Below, piece after piece: positions 40,720-40,947 of a DNA stretch of 40,947 nucleotides. Numbering within the stretch: the stretch's first letter is position 1; each line of letters starts with the position of its first letter. The translations under genes and the position numbers were made by a program. Source of the stretch: CAYQVO01 sp964421085. Lineage in GTDB: Bacteria; Bdellovibrionota_C; UBA2361; CAYQVO01. The stretch is from the NCBI GenBank assembly GCA_964421085.1, contig CAYQVO010000036.1:1-40947 (forward strand), in the 5' to 3' direction. Below the pieces are notes generated by a model. The model was not told where the DNA came from. It saw only the letters and a program-made list of their open reading frames with translations, and did not search any database.

Positions 40720-40947
40720 TCAGCCCATGAGCACAGTAACAACAGCTATCAGCAGAAGAATCGAGAGCAGCGCAAACACCACAATTAGAATCTTGTATGG
40801 AGACAGACTCTCTTCCTCTTCGAAATCTTCCGGTCTTGCCGACTGGTACACCTCCCGCCGCACAGGACGCCTGGTATAGACTGTGGTTGTAGCAGCAGAA
40901 CCCGCGTCCGGCATGGAAGGTCCTGTCAGCGTTCCGCCGCCTTCCTC
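40720..40947 (-). CDS. Tail-anchored membrane protein, 5' end beyond the window
   Basis: The frame is open to the window edge, so this is the 3' part of a gene. The visible 75 codons are glycine- and threonine-rich, then acidic (PEDFEEEES), followed by one membrane helix near the C-terminus (ILIVVFALLSILLLIAVVTVLMG) and a stop. ATG 40914 could start a 64-residue protein. A C-terminal anchor on a low-complexity linker is typical of the ends of envelope or FHA/kinase-linked proteins, but no domain is visible. Confidence 0.55.
   Translation of the reverse strand, partial: EEGGGTLTGPSMPDAGSAATTTVYTRRPVRREVYQSARPEDFEEEESLSPYKILIVVFALLSILLLIAVVTVLMG

Overview
The window comes from a Gram-negative, probably anaerobic bacterium. 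LPS-core genes (heptose kinase, two GT9 heptosyltransferases, a WaaP-like kinase) show an outer membrane. A membrane-bound [NiFe] hydrogenase, FeoAB, an Rrf2 regulator and a Crp/Fnr regulator beside a ferredoxin-like gene point to anaerobic, iron-rich life. DNA is moderately GC-rich. A Deltaproteobacteria-like lineage fits, but no marker gene here fixes the taxonomy. A run of 37 Ns at 23272-23308 shows that this is a scaffolded, probably metagenomic, assembly.

Layout. (1) 50-12355: hypF (minus) diverges from an eleven-gene complex-I-like operon on the plus strand. The order is three antiporter-type subunits, NuoJ-, NuoK-, NuoA-, NuoB-, NuoC-, NuoD-, NuoH- and NuoI-like proteins, then a HycI-type maturation protease. 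The large subunit keeps both CxxC nickel motifs, so this is a group 4 [NiFe] hydrogenase with a complete Nuo-type membrane arm, and no NADH-dehydrogenase module (NuoEFG) lies in the window. The NuoC-like gene appears frameshifted. (2) 12363-24511: an SH3-domain membrane protein, a large lipoprotein, a hybrid sensor kinase, a sulfatase-like enzyme, an MFS transporter, a small orphan protein, a GNAT-fold acyltransferase cut by the assembly gap, and a membrane SGNH hydrolase. (3) 24669-29520: feoA-feoB-dtxR on the minus strand with a DtxR-like box in the promoter, then a DUF5658-like membrane protein, an Rrf2 regulator and an unknown protein. (4) 29711-33834: gmk, a PDZ protein and two exported proteins. 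(5) 33813-35257: a ferredoxin-like protein and a Crp/Fnr regulator diverging from an FNR-like box. (6) 35282-40032: yicC, heptose-7-phosphate kinase, GT9, WaaP-like kinase and GT9, a compact minus-strand LPS-core operon. (7) 40170-40947: an orphan COG3636-type antitoxin and the 3' end of a tail-anchored protein.

How it fits together: HypF makes the cyanide ligands of the NiFe centre, and HycI trims the large subunit after nickel insertion. The complex probably moves electrons between reduced ferredoxin and protons/H2 while pumping ions. FeoAB would supply the iron these Fe-S proteins need under DtxR control, and Rrf2 and Crp/Fnr are candidate redox or iron sensors. I found no CRISPR array, insertion sequence, tRNA or rRNA gene.
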